NCBI GenBank assembly: GCA_022572105.1
Contig: JACZWN010000076.1
Span: 1 to 14,325 of the forward strand
DNA from: Pseudomonadota bacterium
GTDB taxonomy: Bacteria > Pseudomonadota > Alphaproteobacteria > Kiloniellales > J153
Direction: 5' to 3'
DNA length: 14,325 nucleotides
Part shown: positions 1 through 8,456 of the stretch, piece after piece
How positions within the stretch are numbered: position 1 is the first letter of the stretch
How the letters are laid out: every line of letters starts with the position of its first letter
Notes under the pieces: generated by a model
Databases searched by the model: none
Told to the model about the DNA's origin: nothing
What the model saw: only the letters and a program-made list of their open reading frames with translations
Made by a program: the position numbers and the translations under genes

Positions 1-2
1 TC

Positions 3-656
3 TACGACCTGCCCGAGCACGTCATACCCAGGGAGCATTTCGACGGACTGCCGTCCCGCGGCGCCTTCATCGACTGGAAATGCCGAAGCGCCTTGGCGCG
101 GCTCTGCTTCGCGACGCCGGGCGAGCTGGCGGCGTTCTGGGGCACGCTGAGCCCCGCCGAAGCCAAGGCCTGGTGTGACCGGGAGATGGGCCGGGCGGTC
201 ACCCGGGTCCTGGTCGAGCCGGCCGATGGCTCGAAGTGCCGCCCCGCCTTCGCACTCAGCGACATTCTCGGACGGCTCGAGGACCCGCCCGCACCGCCGC
301 CCCGGATCCGGGCGTTGAACCCCTTCGATCCCTTGATACGCGACCGGGCGCGGCTGCGGCGGCTGTTCGGGTTTCGCTATCGCATCGAGGTCTTCGTGCC
401 GGCGGCCAAGCGAGAGTACGGCTACTACGTGTTCCCCCTGCTCGAGGGAGATCGCTTCATCGGCCGGCTCGATATGAAGCACGAACGCCGGGACGGCGGC
501 GGTCTGAGCGTGACCGGCCTGTGGCTCGAGCCCGGTGTCGCGATGACCCGGACCCGGCGCGACAGGCTCCAGGCCGAGCTCAGGCGGATCCAGAGGTTCG
601 TCGGCGCCGAGGCGGTCGATTTCGCCCCGGCACCCTTCAAGGTCATCGAGGCTTAA
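3..656 (+). CDS. YcaQ-type winged-helix DNA glycosylase, C-terminal part (5' truncated by window edge)
   Basis: The reading frame is open from the first complete codon at position 3 and runs to TAA at 654-656, so 217 residues of the C-terminal half are visible; family members are about 400 residues. The segment begins with YDLPEHVIP. It later has an LNPFDPLIRDR...LFGF.YRIE.FVP..KREYGYYV.PLLEGDR.IGR.DMK block, which is characteristic of the YcaQ/AlkZ winged-helix family (COG3214). Known members unhook interstrand crosslinks or remove bulky alkyl adducts from DNA in the cytoplasm. The catalytic Q-x-Q motif lies in the N-terminal half, outside the window, so activity cannot be judged here. An internal ATG at 93 lies well inside conserved sequence and is not the start. 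The stop codon abuts a repeat-like word, ATACCAAGGA, at 656-665. The downstream MetE-like gene converges on it with only 16 bases between stops. Confidence 0.85.
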   Translation, partial: YDLPEHVIPREHFDGLPSRGAFIDWKCRSALARLCFATPGELAAFWGTLSPAEAKAWCDREMGRAVTRVLVEPADGSKCRPAFALSDILGRLEDPPAPPPRIRALNPFDPLIRDRARLRRLFGFRYRIEVFVPAAKREYGYYVFPLLEGDRFIGRLDMKHERRDGGGLSVTGLWLEPGVAMTRTRRDRLQAELRRIQRFVGAEAVDFAPAPFKVIEA

Positions 657-672
657 TACCAAGGAACGTTGA

Positions 673-1725
673 CTATAGCCCGCGCGCGGCTTCGCACAGG
701 TTGCGCAGCTTTTGGCGCGCCAGGTCGCGGCCGAGCAGGCCGAGGCCACAGTCGGGCGCGGCAATCAGCCGCTCGGCCTCGATGTGGCCGAGCGCGGCCT
801 CGAGCCGGGCGCGGATTTCCTCGACCGGCTCGACCCGGCTCTTGGCGATGGCGACGACGCCGAGGATCACCTTGGTGCCGGCGAAGCGCTCCAAGAGCGC
901 GAGATCGTTGGGCCGGTGCGCGTCCTCGAGCGAGACCGCGTCGATGCAACTGCCGTCGACCGCCTCGGCGAGGCGGAAATAGGCGTCCGGATCGGCTTTC
1001 GGATAATCGTCGCGGTCGAGCCGGTCGGGATAGCCGCAGCACATGTGCATGACCCGGTTGACACCCTCGGGCAAGCCGTGGAAGCAGCGGTCCAGGTCGG
1101 CCACGCCGTAGGCGAGCGCGGCCTCGGGCTTGCGGGCGAAGACCGGCTCGTCGACCTGGATCCAGCGGCAGCCGGCCGCGGCCAGTGAAAGGATCTCGGA
1201 ATTGATCGCCGCGGCCAAATCGGCGCCGAGCTTCGCCTCGTCGTCGTAGTGCAGGTTCACCGTGGTGTCGGCGATGGTCATCGGGCCGGGCATGGTGATC
1301 TTGACCGGCCGCTCGGTGAACGACTGGGCCAGCTTGAAATCGGCGGCGAGGAAGGGATCGCGCGCGCTGACCGGGCCGGTGACCGAGGGCAGCTCGGCCG
1401 TGTAGGTGCCGCCGCGCACCTCCTTGGGGGTGAGGGTATCGAAGTCGATGCCCTCGATGTGCCGGCAGTGGTAGTGGATATAGTTCTCGCGCCGCACCTC
1501 GCCGTCGGTCGGCACGTCGATGCCGGCCTCGACCTGGTCGCCCACGACCTGCGCGACGCCGCGGGCAAAGAGCGCCTCGGCCTCCTCGCCCATCTCCGCC
1601 AGGGCTTCCAGATATCCCGCGGTCGGATGGCGCGTGTCCGGCCCTTCTTCCGCGCGGAACCAGTCCGGTACGGGCACGAAGTCGGGTTTCGGATAAGCGC
1701 CTATGGTGGTGGTCAAGAGCGCCAT
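673..1725 (-). CDS. MetE-like cobalamin-independent methionine synthase family protein (short, catalytic-domain only)
   Basis: This 350-residue protein resembles the C-terminal catalytic barrel of MetE (COG0620), which moves a methyl group from a methyl donor to a zinc-bound thiol such as homocysteine. The zinc ligands expected for MetE can be seen in order: H227 and C229 in MHMCCGYP, E267 in SLEDAHR, and C326 in APDCGLG. VDEP and the D-G-E segment in VPTDGEVRRENY are also family-typical. Full MetE is about 750 residues with an N-terminal barrel; that half is absent, so the folate-binding mode must differ or the donor may not be polyglutamyl-folate. Two ATGs are possible, at 1731 and 1725. 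The Shine-Dalgarno GGGAGG (1733-1738 on the complement) sits 1 base from the first and 7 bases from the second, so 1725 is preferred. The gene is divergent from groES and converges on the ycaQ-like gene. The true substrate is unknown. Confidence 0.8.
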   Translation of the reverse strand: MALLTTTIGAYPKPDFVPVPDWFRAEEGPDTRHPTAGYLEALAEMGEEAEALFARGVAQVVGDQVEAGIDVPTDGEVRRENYIHYHCRHIEGIDFDTLTPKEVRGGTYTAELPSVTGPVSARDPFLAADFKLAQSFTERPVKITMPGPMTIADTTVNLHYDDEAKLGADLAAAINSEILSLAAAGCRWIQVDEPVFARKPEAALAYGVADLDRCFHGLPEGVNRVMHMCCGYPDRLDRDDYPKADPDAYFRLAEAVDGSCIDAVSLEDAHRPNDLALLERFAGTKVILGVVAIAKSRVEPVEEIRARLEAALGHIEAERLIAAPDCGLGLLGRDLARQKLRNLCEAARGL

Positions 1726-1881
1726 GGTCATGCCTCCCTGTCGGCGACCCTACGGGGCACGCGAAATTTGGCACAGAGCCCGGGCCACGGCAATCGCACA
1801 CGCCCGCAATCGCGCACGAAGTGGACCGGCGAAATCCACCCGCCCGAAGGCCGCTGCAGGGAAATTTTATCCCCGTGACCC

Positions 1882-1910
1882 TTGACTTCGGGCCGGGCTC
1901 TGTTTATCTC
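1882..1910 (+). promoter_or_regulatory. groESL promoter (sigma70-like, also resembling an RpoH promoter)
   Basis: TTGACT at 1882-1887 and TATCTC at 1905-1910 are separated by 17 bases and lie just upstream of the CIRCE operator. The wider context, CTTGAC followed by TTTATCT, also resembles alphaproteobacterial RpoH (sigma32) promoters, so dual recognition is possible. The predicted transcription start, about 1916-1918, would place CIRCE right at the start of the transcript. Confidence 0.65.
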
Positions 1911-1920
1911 CACGCCGAGC

Positions 1921-1947
1921 TTGGCACTCACTCGGAGTGAGTGCTAG
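1921..1947 (+). promoter_or_regulatory. CIRCE operator (HrcA binding site)
   Basis: The site is TTGGCACTC, a 9-base spacer, then GAGTGCTAG. This is the classic CIRCE arrangement (consensus TTAGCACTC-N9-GAGTGCTAA) with one deviation from consensus in each arm. It overlaps or directly follows the predicted transcription start of groES. HrcA bound here would repress the operon until heat shock. Confidence 0.93.
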
Positions 1948-1994
1948 CAGAAACTGGAAATTCTAGAGTTTCCATACACTTGGGAGAACGATCC

Positions 1995-2321
1995 ATGAAG
2001 TTTCGGCCTTTGCACGACCGCGTACTCGTCCGCCGCCTCGAGGAGGACGAGAGGACGGTCGGCGGCATCATCATCCCCGACACCGCCAAGGAAAAGCCCA
2101 TGGAGGGCGAGGTCCTGGCGATCGGCCCCGGCGCCCGCAACGACAAGGGCGAGCTGACCCCGCTGGACGTCAAGGCGGGCGACCGCATCCTGTTCGGCAA
2201 GTGGTCGGGAAGCGAAGTCAAGATCGACGGCGAAGAGCTGGTGATCATGAAGGAATCCGACATCATGGGCGTGATCAAGGTCGCCAAGTCGATCAAATCC
2301 GTCGCCAAATCCGCCGCATAG
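1995..2321 (+). CDS. groES: Co-chaperonin GroES (Hsp10) with extended C-terminus
   Basis: GroES caps the GroEL cage as a heptamer and drives ATP-dependent folding in the cytoplasm. The protein opens with MKFRPLHDRVLVRR. The mobile loop (about residues 17-36, with GGIIIPDTAKEKP) contacts GroEL, and the standard ending ESDIMGVI follows. The ATG at 1995 is preceded by GGGAGA seven bases upstream; an earlier in-frame ATG at 1941 falls inside the CIRCE operator and is rejected. At 108 residues the protein is about 13 longer than usual. After GVI it carries the tail KVAKSIKSVAKSAA, which looks like an internal duplication of a VAKS/IKS unit. It is the first gene of the groES-groEL operon, under CIRCE control. 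A 138-base gap to groEL contains the word GGCCGAATC twice (2360-2368 and 2394-2402). Confidence 0.96.
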   Translation: MKFRPLHDRVLVRRLEEDERTVGGIIIPDTAKEKPMEGEVLAIGPGARNDKGELTPLDVKAGDRILFGKWSGSEVKIDGEELVIMKESDIMGVIKVAKSIKSVAKSAA

Positions 2322-2459
2322 CCAGTGGTTCCGATGCCGACCGATGGTTTCCATCCGTTGGCCGAATCGAACCACCGCCTCTTTGATTGAGTGGGCCGAA
2401 TCACGCACCGCTTGGGAACCGAGCGGCATGATCGGACACGGGAAACGGAGTAAATCAGA

Positions 2460-4091
<1,632 letters not shown>

Positions 4092-4123
4092 TTGAACGCC
4101 AAGACCGACTAAGATCGACTAGC

Positions 4124-4154
4124 GCCGCGGCCGGGTGCCGCGGCCCTTGTTCTT
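4124..4154 (+). terminator. Probable intrinsic terminator of groESL
   Basis: Two perfect 8-base arms, GCCGCGGC (4124-4131) and GCCGCGGC (4137-4144), flank the 5-base loop CGGGT. They are followed by a T-rich but imperfect tract, CCCTTGTTCTT. The hairpin starts 32 bases after the groEL stop. The T tract is weak, so termination may be partial. Confidence 0.65.
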
Positions 4155-4396
4155 GTGCAACTCTTTTGCAACCGGGGAATCCGGCGCAACAGGCTATATC
4201 ATTCGTATGCGCATGAACGCTTGGGACCGTGTCGGGCCGAGCAGGCCTCCCGAGCGGGCCCGAAACCGGTCCCCGTGACCGATTCGATTGACGGAGCGCC
4301 ACTTTATCGCCAGAAAGACCTTGGCGCGCCCGGCGATCGGGAAGGTTCCGGCCGCGCCCGATGCCTTTGGCTTCACGAGTGCCGGGAGGCGCGAGG
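4155..4396. other. Intergenic region upstream of the phosphatidyltransferase gene
   Basis: No convincing gene is seen here. Frames that stay open are GC-driven and have no family-like content. An AT-richer patch around 4190-4205 (GGCTATATCATTCG) could be part of a promoter, but no matching -35 box sits at the right distance. Confidence 0.4.
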
Positions 4397-4993
4397 GTGC
4401 CCGTCGAGAAATTCCGCGATCGGATCCACAGGTCGATCGACCGGCGCCTGGAGCCCGTCGTCCGCGTCCTGGCGCGCCTCGGCGTCGAGCCGAACCAGGT
4501 CACGGTCGCGGGGACCTTGATCTGCCTGGTCAGTCCCGCACTGATCGTGGCCGACCAGCTCGCGCTCGCGGGCATCGTCTGGCTCGCCGGCAGCGCCCTC
4601 GACCTGATCGACGGCGCCTTGGCGCGCCACCAGGACAAGGTCACCGCCGCCGGCGCCTTTCTCGACTCCACCTTCGACCGCATCACGGAGGGCGCGCTGT
4701 TCGCGGCGATCGCCTACCACTTCGCCCAAGGGGGCGATGCGCTCGCCGCGGCGCTCACCGTGGTCGCGCTGCTCGGCGCGCTCCTGGTCAGCTATACCCG
4801 GGCGCGCGCCGAGGCGCTCGGGGCGAACTGCAAGGTCGGCATCGTGACCCGGCCCGAGCGGGTCCTGCTGCTTGGGCTGGGGCTGTGCTTCGACCTCATC
4901 GAGCCGGCGATCTACCTCTTGGTGGCGCTGAACGCCGTCAGCGTCGCCCAGCGCATCCACCACAGCCTGCGCGAGCTTGCCGCCAAGCCATGA
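4397..4993 (+). CDS. CDP-alcohol phosphatidyltransferase family membrane protein
   Basis: The enzyme transfers a phosphatidyl group from a CDP-lipid to an alcohol in the inner membrane, making phospholipid headgroups. The full family signature D-x2-D-G-x2-A-R-x8-G-x3-D-x3-D is present: D69, D72, G73, A76, R77, G86, D90 and D94. Several hydrophobic stretches (about residues 37-54, 56-68, 98-106, 112-128 and 150-180) fit a polytopic membrane protein. A GIVTRPERVLLLGLG segment near residue 148 resembles phosphatidylinositol-phosphate and archaetidylinositol-phosphate synthases more than PgsA, but the acceptor alcohol cannot be settled. I chose GTG at 4397 because GGGAGG (4384-4389) lies 7 bases before it; the in-frame ATG at 4361 has no well-placed ribosome site and would add 12 residues. 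It stands alone after the groEL terminator. Confidence 0.85.
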   Translation: MPVEKFRDRIHRSIDRRLEPVVRVLARLGVEPNQVTVAGTLICLVSPALIVADQLALAGIVWLAGSALDLIDGALARHQDKVTAAGAFLDSTFDRITEGALFAAIAYHFAQGGDALAAALTVVALLGALLVSYTRARAEALGANCKVGIVTRPERVLLLGLGLCFDLIEPAIYLLVALNAVSVAQRIHHSLRELAAKP

Positions 4994-5150
4994 CCGGGTG
5001 GCCGGTGGGGCCAGCCGATCCCTTTTGCGGGCGGCAACATCGAGCGGTGCGGGAAAAGTCCAGGTGTCCACCCGCCGGCGTCGGCCTTGATGGCCGCGAC
5101 GGCCGCCTCGAGCCGGGCCGGGCGCGGGGGCACGAGGGACCGGGCGACAC

Positions 5151-5184
5151 AAAAAAAGACGGCGCGCGATCTTGCGGCCGCCCC
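5151..5184 (-). terminator. Possible terminator of the Flp pilin gene
   Basis: On the complement strand an imperfect GC hairpin (GGCG..CG pairing with CG..CGCC, about 5161-5184) runs into a stretch of seven T (5151-5157). It lies about 35 bases beyond the pilin stop. The stem has two mismatches, so confidence is modest. The rest of 4994-5218 shows no gene. Confidence 0.4.
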
Positions 5185-5218
5185 GGTGAGGCCCTCTGGA
5201 ACGAACTTATACCAAGGA

Positions 5219-5404
5219 TCAGCCGCCGCCGCTGATACTGTCGGAAACGGCGTTGACGACCATCCCGTACATCGTCCCGAGCGTGTTTCCCATGCTGACC
5301 CACGCGGTGATGCCCGCGATCGAGACCAAGGACGCAAGCAAGGCGTATTCGATCGCCGTGGCGGCCTCTTCGTCCCGGCAGAAGGCCCCCATTCGTTTCC
5401 CCAT
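5219..5404 (-). CDS. Flp family type IVb pilin
   Basis: This 61-residue protein has a short basic leader (MGKRMGAFCRDEE) followed by AATAIEYALLASLVSIAGI, the typical processing and hydrophobic helix region of Flp/Fap prepilins, which polymerise into Tad adhesion pili after cleavage by a TadV/CpaA-type peptidase. The conserved E19-Y20 pair is present. The residue before the expected cleavage point (pattern G|XXXXEY) is Ala14 rather than the usual Gly. The ATG at 5404 has AGAGGA 7 bases upstream. No other tad/cpa genes lie in the window, so this is an isolated pilin gene; it may rely on an assembly machine elsewhere. It sits downstream of a strikingly AT-rich leader. Confidence 0.9.
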   Translation of the reverse strand: MGKRMGAFCRDEEAATAIEYALLASLVSIAGITAWVSMGNTLGTMYGMVVNAVSDSISGGG

Positions 5405-5757
5405 CGCCGTTTCCTCTCTGGAAGCGTACCACCGGTCCTAACGTTTTATTCAAAAATGTTTAACGAACGGCTAAAGGTTTTGCCGCTTGCAAGAATACAG
5501 TTTAAATATTCAATAGATAAAATTAATCCTTATTCGCCGGTAAACGATATTTATTGAGTGAACTCCGTAATTCCGGTCGTTCGGCCTTTTTTGAAGCGAG
5601 ATCCGGCACGAGCTCGCGCGTCGCCAGGGCGTTGGGGCGCCGGCTGCGCGCCCCATCGAGGACGCCGGACGGTTGCCGCGGCCGGGGCCACCCCCGAGCG
5701 CGCGCCAAGGGGTGCGGAATCGACGTTCGTTCGCGGTTGGCCCGGCGGGGCCGGCGC
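5405..5757. other. Intergenic region with an AT-rich island (about 5440-5560), probable pilin control region
   Basis: No credible gene is present. Roughly 5440-5560 is sharply AT-rich against the GC-rich surroundings and lies directly upstream of the pilin start on the complement strand, as expected for a promoter or leader. No clean -35/-10 pair was found. The remainder (5575-5735) is GC-rich with no recognised content. A GGCCC-ggcg-GGGCC hairpin at 5739-5752 follows the CBS gene and could slow transcription, but it has no T tract. Confidence 0.5.
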
Positions 5758-6192
5758 TCAACCGCGTCCGACGATGTAGTCCCGGAGCACGCTGGTCTCG
5801 GTTTCCAGTTCCTCGAGCCGGTTCTTGACCACGTCGCCGATCGAGATGATCCCGCTCAGCTTGCCGTCCCGCACCACCGGCAGGTGGCGCACGCGGCTGC
5901 GCGTCATCTCGGCCATCACGTCCTTGATGTTGGCGTCCGGCGTGCAGGTCTTGACCGAGCGGGTCATCAACTCGGCGACCCGCACCTTCAAGACTTCGCC
6001 GCCGTGGTCCACCAGCGCGCGCACCACGTCCCGCTCCGAGATGATGCCGAGGATCTTCTCGCCGTCTTCGCTGACCACCAAGGCGCCGATGCTTTCGAGC
6101 TTGAGCATTCGAATGACGGTCGCGACGGTAGCATCGGGCCGCAAGGTGACGACCTTGTCTCCCTTGGCGGCGAGCATCGTTTCGACCTTCAT
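5758..6192 (-). CDS. CBS-domain pair protein
   Basis: The 144-residue protein consists almost entirely of two CBS domains (about residues 10-64 and 75-130), which form a Bateman module that senses adenine nucleotides such as AMP or ATP in the cytoplasm. Typical features are IGALVVSEDGEKILGIISERDVVRAL in the first domain and RHLPVVRDGKLSGIISIGDVVK in the second. The ATG at 6192 has a perfect AAGGAGG (6201-6207 on the complement) 8 bases upstream, which supports strong translation. A sigma70-like promoter lies at 6285-6312. There is no attached catalytic domain, so it is either a free-standing regulator or a stress-type protein; its partner is unknown. Confidence 0.92.
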   Translation of the reverse strand: MKVETMLAAKGDKVVTLRPDATVATVIRMLKLESIGALVVSEDGEKILGIISERDVVRALVDHGGEVLKVRVAELMTRSVKTCTPDANIKDVMAEMTRSRVRHLPVVRDGKLSGIISIGDVVKNRLEELETETSVLRDYIVGRG

Positions 6193-6284
6193 GGTTTCAC
6201 CCTCCTTAACGTCCGTCGACCGCGGGCGCGATCGATCCGGTCAATTCCTTCCTGCCGTTCGACCCCGTCCCGTCCGCACCGGGC

Positions 6285-6312
6285 ATTATAGGGAAAATTC
6301 GCATACTTCCAA
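6285..6312 (-). promoter_or_regulatory. Promoter of the CBS-domain gene
   Basis: Reading the complement strand, TTGGAA (6307-6312) and a perfect TATAAT (6285-6290) are 16 bases apart. The transcript would start near 6278 and have a leader of about 85 bases before the ATG at 6192. Confidence 0.6.
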
Positions 6313-6493
6313 AATATCTCGGATCGGCCCGAACCGCCGGGCAGGCGGCATCGCCCGGCGCGCTGCCGCGCCTCGAGCCCCTGCCCCGACAACCGGAGCG
6401 CGTCGAGGCCAGGATCGACGGTCAGGGCGTCATGACCGTGTTTCTAGTGTTGTGTTTCTTACAAAAGGTTGCCGATGTCGGCTGTCCAAATTT

Positions 6494-6545
6494 CACCACA
6501 AAGACACGAAGGATTTCAATAAGTTCCTGGTGCCTTTGTGCCTCA
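6494..6545. repeat. CACAAAG...CTTTGTG inverted-repeat fragment of a dispersed-repeat type
   Basis: The stretch contains CACCACAAAGACACGAAGG and, 30 bases on, CCTTTGTGCCTCAC; CACAAAG (6497-6503) and CTTTGTG (6534-6540) are perfect inverted arms. One frame reads HHKDTKDFNKF. From memory, this resembles a repeat seen in many unrelated bacterial genomes, often misannotated as small proteins with HHKDTKDTK-like runs. It lies in the 312-base gap between the CBS promoter and the PAS gene, which holds no credible gene. Confidence 0.5.
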
Positions 6546-6624
6546 CGCCTGCCGAAGTCGTACGGCGCGCAGGTTGTGTGAACCCTTTTTCCACCCATCA
6601 GGTACGAATGCTGGAGTCGGAACA

Positions 6625-7095
6625 CTAGCTATTCTCCGCGCCTGCCTTGCAGCGCGCGCCGCCCAGCACCTGGACGATCTCGTCCTGCTCGTTCGCGAGC
6701 GGCAGGAGGGTCGCCCGATAGAGGATGCGCGCGCCGTGCCGGTCCTCGAACTCGCCCTCGTCGACGACCGGCGCGCCGAGCTCCAGGGTCCTGTCCAGCC
6801 ACTTGCTCGCGACGCCGATCAAGGTGTTTCCGGGCACCTCCGAGCGCGTCAGGGACGTCGCCGTGATCCCGGAGACCCGGGCGATTCTCTCACCGATGTC
6901 GTGGAGCCGGCTCCGATCGGGCGTCTCGGCGGGCAGAAGGGTGAAGCAGTCGGCCAGGAGGTCGGGCGGAATCGCCGTTTTAAAGGCGCGCACCAGCGGC
7001 GCGCGCCGGCCGTCGCGCAGCTCCTGCCAGCGGCCCATGAGGAGCATGGTCAATCGGCGCTCGCCGGCGACGATCTTCGGTGCGATCTCTTCCAT
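6625..7095 (-). CDS. PAS-domain protein (PAS_5-like, alphaproteobacterial type)
   Basis: The 156-residue protein resembles the free-standing PAS_5-type proteins common in alphaproteobacteria. An N-terminal helix has the L..W.ELRDGRRAP pattern (about residues 18-32). A PAS-like core follows, with TSLTRSEVPGNTL (about 79-91) and the closing strands ILYRATLLPLANEQDEIVQVLGG (about 122-145). Such proteins are thought to be soluble sensors or scaffolds in signalling, but no output domain is attached and no partner gene is adjacent. The start at 7095 has only a weak ribosome site. The family assignment is by overall pattern, not a diagnostic motif, so it is moderate. Confidence 0.65.
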   Translation of the reverse strand: MEEIAPKIVAGERRLTMLLMGRWQELRDGRRAPLVRAFKTAIPPDLLADCFTLLPAETPDRSRLHDIGERIARVSGITATSLTRSEVPGNTLIGVASKWLDRTLELGAPVVDEGEFEDRHGARILYRATLLPLANEQDEIVQVLGGARCKAGAENS

Positions 7096-7312
7096 TCTTC
7101 AACCCGGTAGGTTGTGCCGCCGTCTGTCCCGGCGCCCGCCTCCCGAAGCGCCACCCGGAACCAGTTCTTATAGCGTGAAAACCAGGAATTGTCCCGGCTG
7201 GATACGGCCCGGCTCCGGCGCCGGTCCTTCGCTCCCCTCGCGCTCCACCCGGGCCCCCCGCCGCGAGACCGGATCGGTCACGCCTCGGGCCCCGGCGCCA
7301 CCCAAGTCGGGG

Positions 7313-8314
7313 CTAACCTGCCACCAGCGGCCGAACCTCTCTCGCGAATCGCTCCATGCGCTCCAGCGTCTGCGCCGGCTCCGCGCTCTGGAAGTTCAGC
7401 ACCAGGTGGCGGACGCCCAGGTCTTCGAGGGCGTCGATATCGCCGGCGACCTGCTCCGGCGCGCCGGTCAGCAGGCGGCGGCCACCGTCGCCCGCCGCGC
7501 CGTCCGTTGGCGCGGCCTCCGTACCGGGCTTTGCGTCGGCGCCGTAGCCGCTGCCGCTCCAGCGCAGGGCGCAGTACGCCAGGGTGATCCCGGCCGGGTC
7601 GCGGTCGCAGGCCTCCGCGTACCGGTGGAGCCTGGCCACGGCGTCCCGGTAGCGCTCCAGGCTATCGAGCGGATAGCGCGGGTTGCTGCCGATCGGATAC
7701 CAGCCGTCGCCGAGGCGCGCGGCGCGCCTCATGGCCGGCGCACTTTCACCGCCGATCCAGATCGGCGGATGGGGTTTCTGAACGGGCTGGGGCAGGAAGC
7801 TGATATCGGAAAACTGAACGTATTTGCCGTCGAGAACCGGCGCCGGACTGGTCCACAGCTCTCGGAAGGCGCGGATGTACTCGTCGGCCACGGCGCCGCG
7901 TTCGTCGAAGGGCGGCGCGCCGATGGCCTCGAACTCCTCGCGCATCCAGCCCACCCCGCAGCCGACGATGACCCGTCCCCCCGACAGCACGTCCACCGTG
8001 GCCAGCATCTTGGCGGCGAGCACGGCCGGGCGGTGCGGCACCACCATGATCGAGGTGAGCAGCCGGGCCGTCGAGGTCTGGCCGGCCAGGAACGCGAGCA
8101 GGGCGAGCTGATCCATGCAGTCGCCGGCGCCGCCGCCCGGGAATTCGCCGGTATCGGAATAGGGATAGTGAGGGGCGATACGCGTCGGGATGACGATGTG
8201 GTCGGGCACGCCGATGATGTCGAACCCCAGGTCCTCGCCCCGGCGCGCCAGGCTGCGCACGCCCTCCGGCGTCGCCAGCGGCCCCCGGGTGGGCAGAAAA
8301 AAACCGATCTCCAT
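7313..8314 (-). CDS. LLM-class (luciferase-like) F420/FMN-dependent oxidoreductase
   Basis: The 333-residue protein has the bacterial luciferase-like barrel. Its N-terminus MEIGFFLPTRGP is followed by PDHIVIP (about 37-43) and the block LLTSIMVVPHRPAVLAAKMLATVDVLSGGRVIVGCGVGWMREEF split over residues 85-128, a hallmark of the group often annotated as TIGR03619 F420-dependent oxidoreductases. HPPIWIGG..APAMRRAARLGDGWYP near the middle is also typical. The cofactor (F420 or FMN) and substrate cannot be read from the sequence. About residues 252-280 form a low-complexity Gly/Ala/Asp-rich insert. The ATG at 8314 has GGGGAG 6 bases upstream. It is divergent from the FAD-linked oxidase, with a 142-base shared upstream region. 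Confidence 0.88.
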   Translation of the reverse strand: MEIGFFLPTRGPLATPEGVRSLARRGEDLGFDIIGVPDHIVIPTRIAPHYPYSDTGEFPGGGAGDCMDQLALLAFLAGQTSTARLLTSIMVVPHRPAVLAAKMLATVDVLSGGRVIVGCGVGWMREEFEAIGAPPFDERGAVADEYIRAFRELWTSPAPVLDGKYVQFSDISFLPQPVQKPHPPIWIGGESAPAMRRAARLGDGWYPIGSNPRYPLDSLERYRDAVARLHRYAEACDRDPAGITLAYCALRWSGSGYGADAKPGTEAAPTDGAAGDGGRRLLTGAPEQVAGDIDALEDLGVRHLVLNFQSAEPAQTLERMERFAREVRPLVAG

Positions 8315-8456
8315 CCTTACCTCCCCTCGCCAGCCGGCCCGCTACTTCATCCGATTACGCGACCCGCGGTCAAGCGTCATACCATCCTGGAAACACAATC
8401 GAGACCGGCGCGCAAATCGGGTACAAAGGAAGACTTCGGCAAACGGGAGGCACGCG
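8315..8456. promoter_or_regulatory. Shared divergent upstream region of the LLM and FAD-oxidase genes
   Basis: Both flanking genes start here in opposite directions, with ribosome sites at 8321-8326 (complement) and 8445-8450. Promoters for both must lie within or beyond these 142 bases, but no -35/-10 pair is clear enough to name. Confidence 0.45.

Noticed and set aside
653..1801. Alternative 382-codon frame on the - strand overlapping the MetE-like gene
   Set aside because: The MetE frame has conserved motifs and a ribosome site; this one is Arg/Gly-rich without motifs.
1740..1880. SAM or SAH riboswitch upstream of the MetE-like gene
   Set aside because: Looked for but no recognisable riboswitch core on the complement strand.
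1941..1994. Upstream in-frame ATG for groES
   Set aside because: It falls in the CIRCE operator, lacks a ribosome site and adds non-conserved residues.
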